Shown: positions 46,511-54,259 of the stretch, in pieces | Numbering within the stretch: position 1 is the stretch's first letter | How the letters are laid out: the number at the start of each line of letters is the position of its first letter | Assembly: GCF_014199265.1 (NCBI RefSeq) | Contig: NZ_JACIJG010000003.1 | Span: forward strand, 62,001-126,000 | Origin: Brucella daejeonensis | GTDB lineage: Bacteria; Pseudomonadota; Alphaproteobacteria; Rhizobiales; Rhizobiaceae | Direction of reading: 5' to 3' | DNA length: 64,000 nucleotides | Position numbers and translations under genes: made by a program | Notes under the pieces: model-generated | What the model saw: only the letters and a program-made list of their open reading frames with translations | Database searches by the model: none | Told to the model about the DNA's origin: nothing

Positions 46511-47535
46511 TGATGCCGATCTTCTGCAAAGCCGGAGAACCGGCTTTACGTACACACGCATTGGCGGCTTTGCTGCTGGCGGCCACGGCACTCGCCGGCT
46601 GCGCGACGACGCAAAAGCCGCCGGAGATCAGCTACGACGACGCGCCCGTTGCCGTGCAGACCGTCGATCCGCCCGCGCCGGTGACGGTCGTCGAACTGCC
46701 CAAGCCGCTGCCGCTACCCGGCCAGATGAAACCGGTCGAAGCATCGCGCCGTTCCGCCGAGCCGGCCGATCCCACGGCACGCGTCAACCAGGCCAATGCG
46801 GCCGCCCGCATTCAGCCGGTGCGCGACGGCTTCATCAACTCGATGCAGGTCTACCCCTTTACCCAAGGGGCGCTCTATCAGGTCTACACCGCCGTCGGGC
46901 AGATCACCGACATCGCGCTCCAGCCCGGCGAAACGCTGGTCGGGTCCGGCCCGGTTGCCGCCGGCGACACGGTGCGATGGATCATCGGTGATACCCAAAG
47001 CGGCTCGGGCGCGACGCTTCAGGTCCACATACTGGTGAAGCCGACCCGCGCCGACCTGATGACCAATCTCGTCATCAACACCAATCTGCGCACCTACCAC
47101 ATGGAACTGCGCTCGACCGAGCGCACCTATATGGCTTCGGTCTCCTGGCAATACCCGCAGGACCAGCTCATCGCGCTGCGCCGCCAGAACGCCGAGGCGC
47201 AGGCGACCCAGCCGGTGGCGACGGGGGTTGATCTCTCGCGCATCAATTTCCGCTACGAAGTGACCGGCGACCGTGCGCCGTGGCGGCCGTTGCGCGCCTA
47301 TGATGACGGACGGCAAGTATTCATCGAGTTTCCGCGAGGCATTGGCCAGGGCGAGATGCCGCCGCTCTTCGTCGTCGGCGCGGAGGGCAACACCTCTGAA
47401 CTCGTCAACTACAGGGTCCGCAACAACTACATGATCGTCGATCGCCTCTTCGCGGCCGGCGAACTGCGCTTCGGCTCTGGCGACAGGCAGAAACGCGTCC
47501 GGATTACGCGCACCGACGGGAGGCCCGCGTCGTGA
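46507..47535 (+). CDS. trbG: TrbG, T4SS outer-membrane lipoprotein (VirB9-like)
   Basis: 342 residues. A lipobox-type signal (LLLAATALAGC, about 20-30), then a VirB9 domain (VYPFTQGALYQVYTAVGQITDIALQPGE; WSMRPYDDGRQVFIEFP-type block; VNYRVRNNYMIVDRLF). The extreme N-terminus (MMMPIFCKAGEPALRTHA) contains an 8-bp perfect palindrome and looks longer than usual. Confidence 0.92.
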   Translation: MMMPIFCKAGEPALRTHALAALLLAATALAGCATTQKPPEISYDDAPVAVQTVDPPAPVTVVELPKPLPLPGQMKPVEASRRSAEPADPTARVNQANAAARIQPVRDGFINSMQVYPFTQGALYQVYTAVGQITDIALQPGETLVGSGPVAAGDTVRWIIGDTQSGSGATLQVHILVKPTRADLMTNLVINTNLRTYHMELRSTERTYMASVSWQYPQDQLIALRRQNAEAQATQPVATGVDLSRINFRYEVTGDRAPWRPLRAYDDGRQVFIEFPRGIGQGEMPPLFVVGAEGNTSELVNYRVRNNYMIVDRLFAAGELRFGSGDRQKRVRITRTDGRPAS

Positions 47536-48710
47536 GCGACGACCGGAACGAGGAAGAGAAAGTCGCTGCGCCGATGCGGCTGCGTGCCGAGGCGCCGCGC
47601 GTCACGCGGTTGTCGCGCAAGGTGCTGGCCGGGCTTGGCCTGGTCGCGAGCCTTGGTCTCGGCGGTGCGCTGGTCTATTCGCTCCAGACTCGCGACAGCG
47701 GCAAACCGCCAGAGGAGCTTTATTCGACCGACAACCGTTCCACGGCTGACGGTCTACAAGGCCTGCCGCGGGATTACGCAGGCGTGCCCCAGCTCGGGCC
47801 TCCGCTGCCCGGAGATCTCGGTCGGCCCATCCTCAGCGCCCAGAATCGAGGGCAGCCCGTGCCGACGCCCGGTGTCGCGCCAGCACAGCCGGGTATCAGT
47901 GCGGAGGAGCAGCGTCGCCTTCAGGAGATCGAGACGGCGCGGACCAGCCGGCTGTTCGCCGCGGCAGAAGCGCGTAACGCTGCGCCCGTCACGGCAACTG
48001 CGCCGAACGCGGCGACGCCGGATCTCGCCAGCCTCGGACTTGCGCCGCCGCCGGCGACACCTACGGCGCAGGAACGTCAGCAGGCTTTCCTCAATGCGCC
48101 CACCGACCGACGCACGGTCGCGGCCGATCGCGTTGCAGCTCCGGCATCCCCGAATATCCTGCAAGCCGGCGCGGTGATTTCCGCTGCGCTGATCACCGGG
48201 ATCCGGTCGGACCTCCCCGGTCAGATCACGGCCCAGGTGACCGAAAACATCTATGACAGCCCGACCGGCCTTATCCTGCTCATCCCGCAGGGTACGCGCG
48301 TGATCGGCCAGTACGACAACAACGTGCAGTTCGGACAGAGCCGCGTCCTGCTGGTATGGAACCGCCTGATCTTCCCGAACGGCCGCAGCATCGTGCTCGA
48401 GCGTCAGCCCGGAGCGGACGCCGAAGGTTATGCCGGCCTTCAGGACGGCGTTGACTATCATTGGTGGGATCTTGCGAAGGCGGCCGGTCTTTCAACCCTG
48501 CTGAGCGTCGGCGCCGAACTCGCCACCAACGATGATGATCGGCTGATCGAGGCCATCCGAAGCGGCGGGCAGGATACGATCAACGACGCAGGGCAACAGG
48601 TCATCCAGCGGCAGCTCAACATCCCCCCGACATTGACAATCCGGCCGGGCTTCCCGGTCCGCGTGATCGTCACGCGCGACCTGATCCTCGAGGCCTATGG
48701 AGATTCATGA
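47532..48710 (+). CDS. trbI: TrbI, T4SS core channel protein (VirB10-like)
   Basis: 392 residues. One membrane segment (VLAGLGLVASLGLGGALVYS), a Pro/Ala-rich linker, then the VirB10 domain (ILQAGAVISAALITGIRSDLPG; LILLIPQGTRVIGQYDNNVQFGQSRVLLVWNRLIFPNG; IRPGFPVRVIVTRDL). Spans inner membrane to outer-membrane core. Confidence 0.93.
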   Translation: MSDDRNEEEKVAAPMRLRAEAPRVTRLSRKVLAGLGLVASLGLGGALVYSLQTRDSGKPPEELYSTDNRSTADGLQGLPRDYAGVPQLGPPLPGDLGRPILSAQNRGQPVPTPGVAPAQPGISAEEQRRLQEIETARTSRLFAAAEARNAAPVTATAPNAATPDLASLGLAPPPATPTAQERQQAFLNAPTDRRTVAADRVAAPASPNILQAGAVISAALITGIRSDLPGQITAQVTENIYDSPTGLILLIPQGTRVIGQYDNNVQFGQSRVLLVWNRLIFPNGRSIVLERQPGADAEGYAGLQDGVDYHWWDLAKAAGLSTLLSVGAELATNDDDRLIEAIRSGGQDTINDAGQQVIQRQLNIPPTLTIRPGFPVRVIVTRDLILEAYGDS

Positions 48711-48970
48711 TGCCCAAGCTCAAACTGGGTCCGATCGTCGATGACAAGCCCGTGAAGATTACAATTGAGCTTCCGGCGGACCTGCACCGCGACCTGACCA
48801 TCTACGCCGAGGCCCTCGGTCGGGAGCAGGGCCAGATGATTGCGGACCCTACGAAGTTGATTGCGCCCATGCTGGAGCGATTCATGGCGACAGATCGGGA
48901 GTTCGCAAAAGTCCGCCACGCCAACCGATCTGGAGTTCGGCCTCCGGGTACACGCCCGCAGGCCGAATGA
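48707..48970 (+). CDS. DUF2274 protein
   Basis: 87 residues (KLKLGPIVDDKPVKITIELPADLHRDLTIYAEAL...LIAPMLERFMATDREF), an RHH-like small protein that regularly follows trbI in these elements. Overlaps trbI by 4 bp; last gene of the trb operon. Confidence 0.88.
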   Translation: MMPKLKLGPIVDDKPVKITIELPADLHRDLTIYAEALGREQGQMIADPTKLIAPMLERFMATDREFAKVRHANRSGVRPPGTRPQAE

Positions 48971-49041
48971 GGCGCCCGCCTATTGTTGTCTAGGATATCG
49001 GAACCGATTACCCGAGTCCCAGCCTCAGCCGGTACACTGCC

Positions 49042-49974
49042 TCAATCTATTAGGTCGGAGCCGCATAGCGTCGCTGCCTCGACAGTGTGGCTCCGGGTCA
49101 ACTGCGCGGTGTGCAGGAATCGCAACAAGGCCGGATTGTCGTTCGTCGACGACCAGATAATGCTGAACGGCACTATGTCAGCGCGTGCAGTCAAGGGCCG
49201 CAGCACAAGACCAGGAACCTTGATGGCGGTCCACGCTGAAGCGACGAGCGTGATCCCTTGGCCAAGACTGACTAGATTCATCAGCGTTTCCTGCTGCGCG
49301 GCTTTTACCTCGACGTCAGGATAGGTGCTGTAGTCGGCGGACCGGCGCACGATGTAGTCGTGCACCTCCGGGCCGGGTTCACTCTTGCTCACGATGAAAC
49401 GCTCTCCCTTGAGATCCGACCAAACCAGCTTCGCTTTGGCGGCCAACGGGTGAGCGTCAGGCATAGCAACATAGACGCGCTCATGCCCTAGTTCACGAGT
49501 CTCACATCCTGGGATCTCAGCCGTGCCTGTGATGATCGCGATATCCAACTGGCGCGTTTGGACAGCTGCGAGATGCTCCCTGCGGCCACCGTCACGTACG
49601 TCAATGGTGACCCGAGGGTGTCGGACTGTAAAGTTCTGAACAAGCTTCCTCAAGAATCCACCGGCCAGAGACGTCAGTATCCCAATTCGCAGCAGGCCTG
49701 AGTCAGCGCGACGCGCAGATCGAGCAGAGCGCCTTGCGAATTCCAGTTGCTCGAGAGCCGGTGATATCTCGGCCAGAAATTGTTGGCCGGCAGGGGTCAA
49801 CCGCACACCACTTCGCTCCCGGTAAAAGAGCGAAATACCAAGATTGTCTTCCAGTCGTTTGAGCGCGCGGGTGACATTCGACTGGTCGACCTGGCATATC
49901 TCCGCCGTACGCCTGAGGCTTCCCACCTGCGCAGCGACCGTGAGGTAGTGAAATTGCCGGAGCGCGTGTCTCAT
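49042..49974 (-). CDS. LysR-family regulator
   Basis: 310 residues. N-terminal HTH (LRQFHYLTVAAQVGSLRRTAEICQVDQSNVTRALKRLEDNLG) and a substrate-binding domain with VYVAMPDAHPLAAK and NLVSLGQGITLVAS. The residues differ from the more usual 'AA..L..SQPAVS' (here CQVDQSNVTRAL). Target unknown; no divergent gene is adjacent, so it may act elsewhere. Confidence 0.88.
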   Translation of the reverse strand: MRHALRQFHYLTVAAQVGSLRRTAEICQVDQSNVTRALKRLEDNLGISLFYRERSGVRLTPAGQQFLAEISPALEQLEFARRSARSARRADSGLLRIGILTSLAGGFLRKLVQNFTVRHPRVTIDVRDGGRREHLAAVQTRQLDIAIITGTAEIPGCETRELGHERVYVAMPDAHPLAAKAKLVWSDLKGERFIVSKSEPGPEVHDYIVRRSADYSTYPDVEVKAAQQETLMNLVSLGQGITLVASAWTAIKVPGLVLRPLTARADIVPFSIIWSSTNDNPALLRFLHTAQLTRSHTVEAATLCGSDLID

Positions 49975-50403
49975 CCGCGCTGCTCGCCAAACTCATTCAT
50001 GGCGCGCGACGTCTTTCGCGCTAGGTAGACAAAACTGCGGCAAGCAGCGTGTTCTACGGTGTCGGTCAGGATCGTGGGCTTGGAGGTCCGCCGTTCCTCA
50101 AGACGAATCGTTTGTGAAGGCTCTTCGTTCAAGCGACAAGGCCTCCAGATATTGTATCGGTCGACCGACGCCCCTGCATGAAGCACGCGCCTCATTCCGC
50201 TTCCCCATCAACTGACAACTCCAATTGCATCCGCAGGGCATCTTCGGCATGCTTCTCGTGGAGCGCGATTTCGGCTCCATTTTCGCAACTTGAGATGCCC
50301 CCTGGTTTGAAGGGCCTATTATCTTTCAATTTGGATGGAGCAACGTCCGTGAAATGAGAGCTAGCAGGCGGTCGAGCAACACCACATGAGCAATTATCTA
50401 AGG
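49975..50403. other. Intergenic region with two weak small ORFs
   Basis: Minus-strand frames 50192-50407 (ends ENGAEIALHEKHAEDALRMQ...) and 49971-50195 overlap each other and the LysR start by ATGA. The chain of overlaps is notable, but neither product is recognisable and both could be chance frames or decayed gene remnants. Confidence 0.25.
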
Positions 50404-51297
50404 TCATCGCGACACCATTGTCTTAGGCTTCTTGTCGGTCCACTGAGGCGGAAGACCGAATTTGGTCGCCAATGCACCCGGTATGCCGGGTGCTCGTCCG
50501 AATTCCTCACATGCCGCATATTTCGGTTTACCGCCGAGCCAAGACTGGATCCGGTGCGTCGAGGGAACCGAGATATCGAGTAATTTCGGCTCCCGGCCAG
50601 TGATTAAGATTCCAGAAAAGTCGCTCGCAAACTTCGTTACCTGGCTATAGGCGTCACCAACGTCGGAATACCGTGGTTTGTCTTGGAGGAAGTTGGCCCC
50701 TCGACCCCACATCATTGCGGCACGTTGGACATTCTGGCTATCAAGAGCTTCCGCCTCGACAGATAGGCCGCCCAGACCTACTGGTATGCGGGGTATCCCG
50801 ATAAGCGGTATGTTGTCGGGAAGCGCGAAACCGCCGCCAACGCTTACCACGGTCGCCGCCGCCGCCACGTTCTTGTTCGTCGGCACGATGTCCGTCACGA
50901 CGGAGCGGATCGTCAAATCCGCCGGCTGATCAGAGGAAACAATTCGATATTTGTCACTGAGTGCGACGCACAAGGCTCGATCCAGCGCATTTGTGACCAG
51001 AGAGCGATCGGCGTCCGATGCGACTTTGGACGCGGCCATAAAGGTGAAGCTGGTTGGTACGATCCGTATCGTCTTCACCTGCGCCAGTTGCGGGCCATCG
51101 ACGTAAATACGCCGCTTCTTCCCGAACTTATCCTTCGGAGCGCTGAGGCTGCTGTAGGAGGTAAGGGTCCCGCTTTCCTTCAGGGGCATTGAGGTACACC
51201 CCGTCACGGCGAGGACCATGCCAATAATCATAACTGGGAATAGGTGCTTTGACCAAATGTCGACCAATCGACGAGAAAGATTAAGACTACGACGCAC
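50404..51297 (-). CDS. DUF3313-type outer-membrane lipoprotein
   Basis: 297 residues. N-terminal lipoprotein signal (IIGMVLAVTGC, Cys about 34), then SGTLTSYSSLSAPKDKFGKKRRIYVDG and LTIRSVVTDIVPTNKNVAAAA, matching DUF3313. The family is surface- or periplasm-exposed and of unknown role. A 16-bp motif shared with the RND and MipA promoters lies about 50 nt upstream of its start. Confidence 0.8.
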   Translation of the reverse strand: MRRSLNLSRRLVDIWSKHLFPVMIIGMVLAVTGCTSMPLKESGTLTSYSSLSAPKDKFGKKRRIYVDGPQLAQVKTIRIVPTSFTFMAASKVASDADRSLVTNALDRALCVALSDKYRIVSSDQPADLTIRSVVTDIVPTNKNVAAAATVVSVGGGFALPDNIPLIGIPRIPVGLGGLSVEAEALDSQNVQRAAMMWGRGANFLQDKPRYSDVGDAYSQVTKFASDFSGILITGREPKLLDISVPSTHRIQSWLGGKPKYAACEEFGRAPGIPGALATKFGLPPQWTDKKPKTMVSR

Positions 51298-51345
51298 GTT
51301 AAACGGCCTCCATAATTGATTGTAGGAGGACAGTCGTCGCGAAGG

Positions 51346-51361
51346 ATTGCCGCAGCATTAC
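51346..51361. promoter_or_regulatory. Putative response-regulator site (DUF3313 promoter)
   Basis: ATTGCCGCAGCATTAC, one difference from the half-site ATTGCAGCAGCATTAC between the RND and two-component operons. Confidence 0.55.
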
Positions 51362-51450
51362 AAGAAGGTCGAGAGAGAGAAGGCGAGCGGAGTGGCTTTA
51401 GAAAGCACGGCAGAAGTGAGCGCAGCCCACGGCTGAGTTGAGGTCTTGGC

Positions 51451-51968
51451 TCAAAGCTTTATCGTCATTATTGTGCCATCTTGGTCACTTTGCACGAAAA
51501 CGCGACCACCATGATTGGTGACAATCTGCTTGACCAGACTCAGACCAAGCCCGGTGCCTTGGCTTTTCGGGGTCACACGGTAGAATGGCTCGAATATCAG
51601 CTCCTAATGTTCAGCCGTTATGCCCGGCCCTTCGTCGGCCACGGCAATCGCGCCATCCGCTGAAAGAGAAACAGCAATCTCTCCCTTGCCGCCGCAATGA
51701 TCGATTGCATTGCGAATAAGGTTGATGACTGCTCTCGCCAATGCTGGGGCGTTGCCGGGGCGTTCCAGTCTTTCAACATCGCTCTGAAAGGAAATCTGAT
51801 AACCCGCGGCAATCGCCAAAAGAGCGATGTCCGCCACAACAGTTTGTACTATTTCGACCAGATTTAGCACGCCATCGATATCCGGCGACCTGATCGTTCC
51901 GTTCAAAATCGAGTAGCTGTTCGGCCGAGTCCGCCAAGCGTGCGACATCATCCAGCAACCGGCTAGAC
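51451..51968 (-). pseudogene. Sensor histidine kinase, C-terminal relic
   Basis: Two frames match the kinase encoded at 59403-60734: [25 protein letters not shown] at the left, then VVADIALLAIAAGYQISFQSDVERLERPG...ARAVINLIRNAIDHC...GPGITAEH, an in-frame stop, and FEPFYRVTPKSQGTGLGLSLV to TAA... near 51453. The N-terminal sensor half is missing and there is at least one frameshift near 51890. It is a decayed paralogue. Confidence 0.8.
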
Positions 51969-52237
51969 ATCGTCATCCTTGATAATCTGTCGAGCCACAA
52001 ACGACCGGCGGCGCGAGAGATGATCGAAGCCGCAGGCGCGACAAGGATGTTCCTTCCGCCATACAGCCCGGACTTCAATCCCATAAAAAGGCCTTCTCCA
52101 AGCTGAAGGCACGCCTGCGAAAAGCTGCCAAGAGAACCGTAACAGGACTATGGAACAGGATCGGAAAGATCATCGATCTCGTCGAACCGCAGGAGGCCCG
52201 AAAATACTTCGACTCTTGCGGATATGATCCAATATGA
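51963..52237 (+). pseudogene. IS630-family transposase, C-terminal relic
   Basis: [20 protein letters not shown]...[14 protein letters not shown] followed, after a one-base loss near 52083, by [22 protein letters not shown] and YFDSCGYDPI. The [12 protein letters not shown] block contains the last DDE acid region of IS630 transposases. The 5' two thirds are missing. It abuts the kinase relic. Confidence 0.8.
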
Positions 52238-52243
52238 AAGGGA

Positions 52244-52308
52244 AACGCTCTAACGCTCTAACGCTCTAACGCTCTAACACTGGAAGAGAAGTATTGCCGC
52301 TGTATTAC
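52244..52308. repeat. Four tandem 8-bp repeats plus an orphan regulatory site
   Basis: AACGCTCT is repeated four times (about 52244-52275) and followed by TGGAAGAGAAGTATTGCCGC and TGTATTAC. The same arrangement, with one AACGCT unit, precedes the MipA gene (about 53901-53941). This looks like a duplicated promoter whose gene was replaced by the IS630 and kinase relics. Confidence 0.6.
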
Positions 52309-52483
52309 GGACGCCGATCGCTACGATGCGTAGAAGACCGCCGTGGGGGCGGCGCAGGGCCTGCGAAGCGCGTGTCGTCGCCCACGTACGTCCAGATGCG
52401 GCTCGTTGCGTACGGCAGCCGTCGGAAAACAAAAATGAACGTACTTACACGCCTTGAACAGCTTTCTGATCTCAGCACGCCTT

Positions 52484-52852
52484 TTATCGCTCGCGTACTA
52501 GTTCGCGGGATCCGGCCTGACCAACCTCAATTAATCTCTTCACGAAAACTAACGCGTCAAAGCTGCTTGCTGGCTTGGTTTCATTCTGCAGTGTTGTCTG
52601 GGAAAAAACGAAGGCGTCGATGTTCACGACAGGCAAGCATGTTGCCTGTCGCACGGTTTCGATGCCCGCGGTATTAGTTGTTGCGACATCCAGCCCGCCA
52701 ATTCTTGTTGCGTCCTCTAGGTCGGTAGGCGTGTATGCGGTTGTGACTGCCATGTTGTGGGAGGTCAGCAGCACGGTCAGTCGGGAGGCTATTCCGGGAT
52801 GTCCAATATAGAGGAGGACGTTAATACGTCGTGTTCCGGAATGGGAATGCAT
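52484..52852 (-). CDS. Degenerate receiver-like small protein
   Basis: 122 residues (INVLLYIGHPGIASRLTVLLTSHNMAVTTAYTPTDLEDA...FDALVFVKRLIEV). The spacing of strands resembles a response-regulator receiver, but the phosphoacceptor Asp and acidic pocket are missing. It is downstream of the MipA gene in the same direction. The assignment is tentative. Confidence 0.4.
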   Translation of the reverse strand: MHSHSGTRRINVLLYIGHPGIASRLTVLLTSHNMAVTTAYTPTDLEDATRIGGLDVATTNTAGIETVRQATCLPVVNIDAFVFSQTTLQNETKPASSFDALVFVKRLIEVGQAGSRELVRER

Positions 52853-52944
52853 CGTTAAACTCCGAATGGTTAAGGTCTTCCGATGGGTGCGTTCGATCGA
52901 ATCATCGCGGCAACAAAGTCGACCGCGATGTCTAAGCCCGAAGA

Positions 52945-53850
52945 TTAGAAGCGATACCCCACGCCTAACATGGCGAACGGCTGTACGTCGTCCTTGACGA
53001 TCGGGCTGTCTTTGGCATCTCCGAGCAAGAGCCCCGCGCCGGCGGCGCCGGTGATAGACCAATGTTCCGTCCACCTGTATGTGACGGAGCCCTTGAGATC
53101 GACGCGTTTAAACCCTGCTCCCGCTTCGTATTCCGCAAGACCGGAACGCGTCGACTGGGCGGACGTGATCCCGAAGTAGGATTCCATGTGTTTGCTGTCG
53201 GCCCAGGTGCCGGATAGGTCGGCCGAGAAAATAAACTTCTCGTACTGATACGACGCCTTGGCGCCGACCTTGCCGGTAAGCCCGTCGCTGCCGCCGATCG
53301 TCTTGTCGAGCGAGGCGTAGAGTTCGATAGGTCCTGTCTCGTAGCTGACTAGACCACCGACGACCCCGCCGACGTCGATATCGCCGAGCCCACGCAGATA
53401 ATCGGAATCGTCTTCTTTTCGGCCCATTTCGACGCCGCCGGTCACGGCGAATTTCAGCCCGCCGTGCTGCCACACGTCGACCCTCAATCCATCTGCGTCG
53501 AGATGCACGTACTCGCCGAATTGAGCCGAGATAATGGGGAAAGGCTGAATCTCAAACTCATCCGATCCTTCGTATTCCGGCAGGTAAACTGACCCAACGC
53601 CGACCGTGACCTTCCAATCGTGCAGCTTGCCGCGGATCCCGCCAAACCGTTGGTTGTCAAACTGGCCCACAGAGGGGATTGCTGCCTCCCCTGTCTCGAA
53701 GTCAGCCGCGAACGCGATGGTCGAAGAGAGCATCCAAGCCGTGGTGATTGCCGCAACTGAAGCTTTGCCACGTGGTGTTTGCAGTATGATGGCAAACCGT
53801 GCACGCCGCGCGGATGCGTTCGCCAGGCAAGGTTTATGACGCTGAGCCAC
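52945..53850 (-). CDS. MipA/OmpV-family outer-membrane protein
   Basis: 301 residues from a GTG at 53850 with AGGAGATATTTCA upstream. Signal peptide (ITTAWMLSSTIAFAADFE, about 35-55), then VTVGVGSVYLPEYEGSDEFEIQPFP and a C-terminal strand ending Phe (AMLGVGYRF), as in MipA/OmpV barrels. This family scaffolds MltA or forms stress-linked porins. A motif shared with the RND promoter lies about 76 nt upstream. Confidence 0.85.
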   Translation of the reverse strand: MAQRHKPCLANASARRARFAIILQTPRGKASVAAITTAWMLSSTIAFAADFETGEAAIPSVGQFDNQRFGGIRGKLHDWKVTVGVGSVYLPEYEGSDEFEIQPFPIISAQFGEYVHLDADGLRVDVWQHGGLKFAVTGGVEMGRKEDDSDYLRGLGDIDVGGVVGGLVSYETGPIELYASLDKTIGGSDGLTGKVGAKASYQYEKFIFSADLSGTWADSKHMESYFGITSAQSTRSGLAEYEAGAGFKRVDLKGSVTYRWTEHWSITGAAGAGLLLGDAKDSPIVKDDVQPFAMLGVGYRF

Positions 53851-53925
53851 TGAAATATCTCCTGTTTCCTGCTGCGCTCGGAAACGGTTTGAGCGCGATT
53901 AACGCTGGAACAGTGGAAGAGAAGA

Positions 53926-53941
53926 ATTGCCGCTGCATTAC
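53926..53941. promoter_or_regulatory. Putative response-regulator site (MipA promoter)
   Basis: ATTGCCGCTGCATTAC, same orientation relative to the gene as the sites before the DUF3313 and RND genes. Confidence 0.55.
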
Positions 53942-54127
53942 GGACGGCGGCAAAGAACGTTGGAAGATTTCATCCGAGGGGGAGGCGCCAGAAGAGCTGC
54001 GCTGGAGAAAACTTCTATGCAGCCGGCCACAATGGCAGAGCGAGCATCCTTGTCGAATGGACCAGTCACACGTCTCTTGCCCATGGTACAAAGTTCTCTT
54101 GCCTCACCGGGTAAGGTCTCAAAGACA

Positions 54128-54250
54128 TCATTGGGGAATGCGTTCCCAGATGATGATGAGCAAGGCAATCGGGCCGCCGAAAAGAGCCCCGAACATGATC
54201 GCTGTGAGGATGAGGCTGCCGAGCAGTCGGGATATCCTTTTGCAATTCAC
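54128..54250 (-). CDS. Small single-span membrane protein after the RND gene
   Basis: 40 residues from a GTG at 54250, 9 nt after the RND stop: a short polar start (MNCKRISRL), one long hydrophobic helix (LGSLILTAIMFGALFGGPIA, LLIIIW) and a charged end (ERIPQ). Size and position recall AcrZ-like subunits of RND pumps, but there is no sequence relation I can show. No clear Shine-Dalgarno sequence; too short for routine gene calling. Confidence 0.45.
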   Translation of the reverse strand: MNCKRISRLLGSLILTAIMFGALFGGPIALLIIIWERIPQ

Positions 54251-54259
54251 GATCGTCGC

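Noticed and set aside
52244-52275. Tandem octamers as a possible CRISPR
   Set aside because: The units are contiguous 8-mers without spacers; no cas genes are present in the window.
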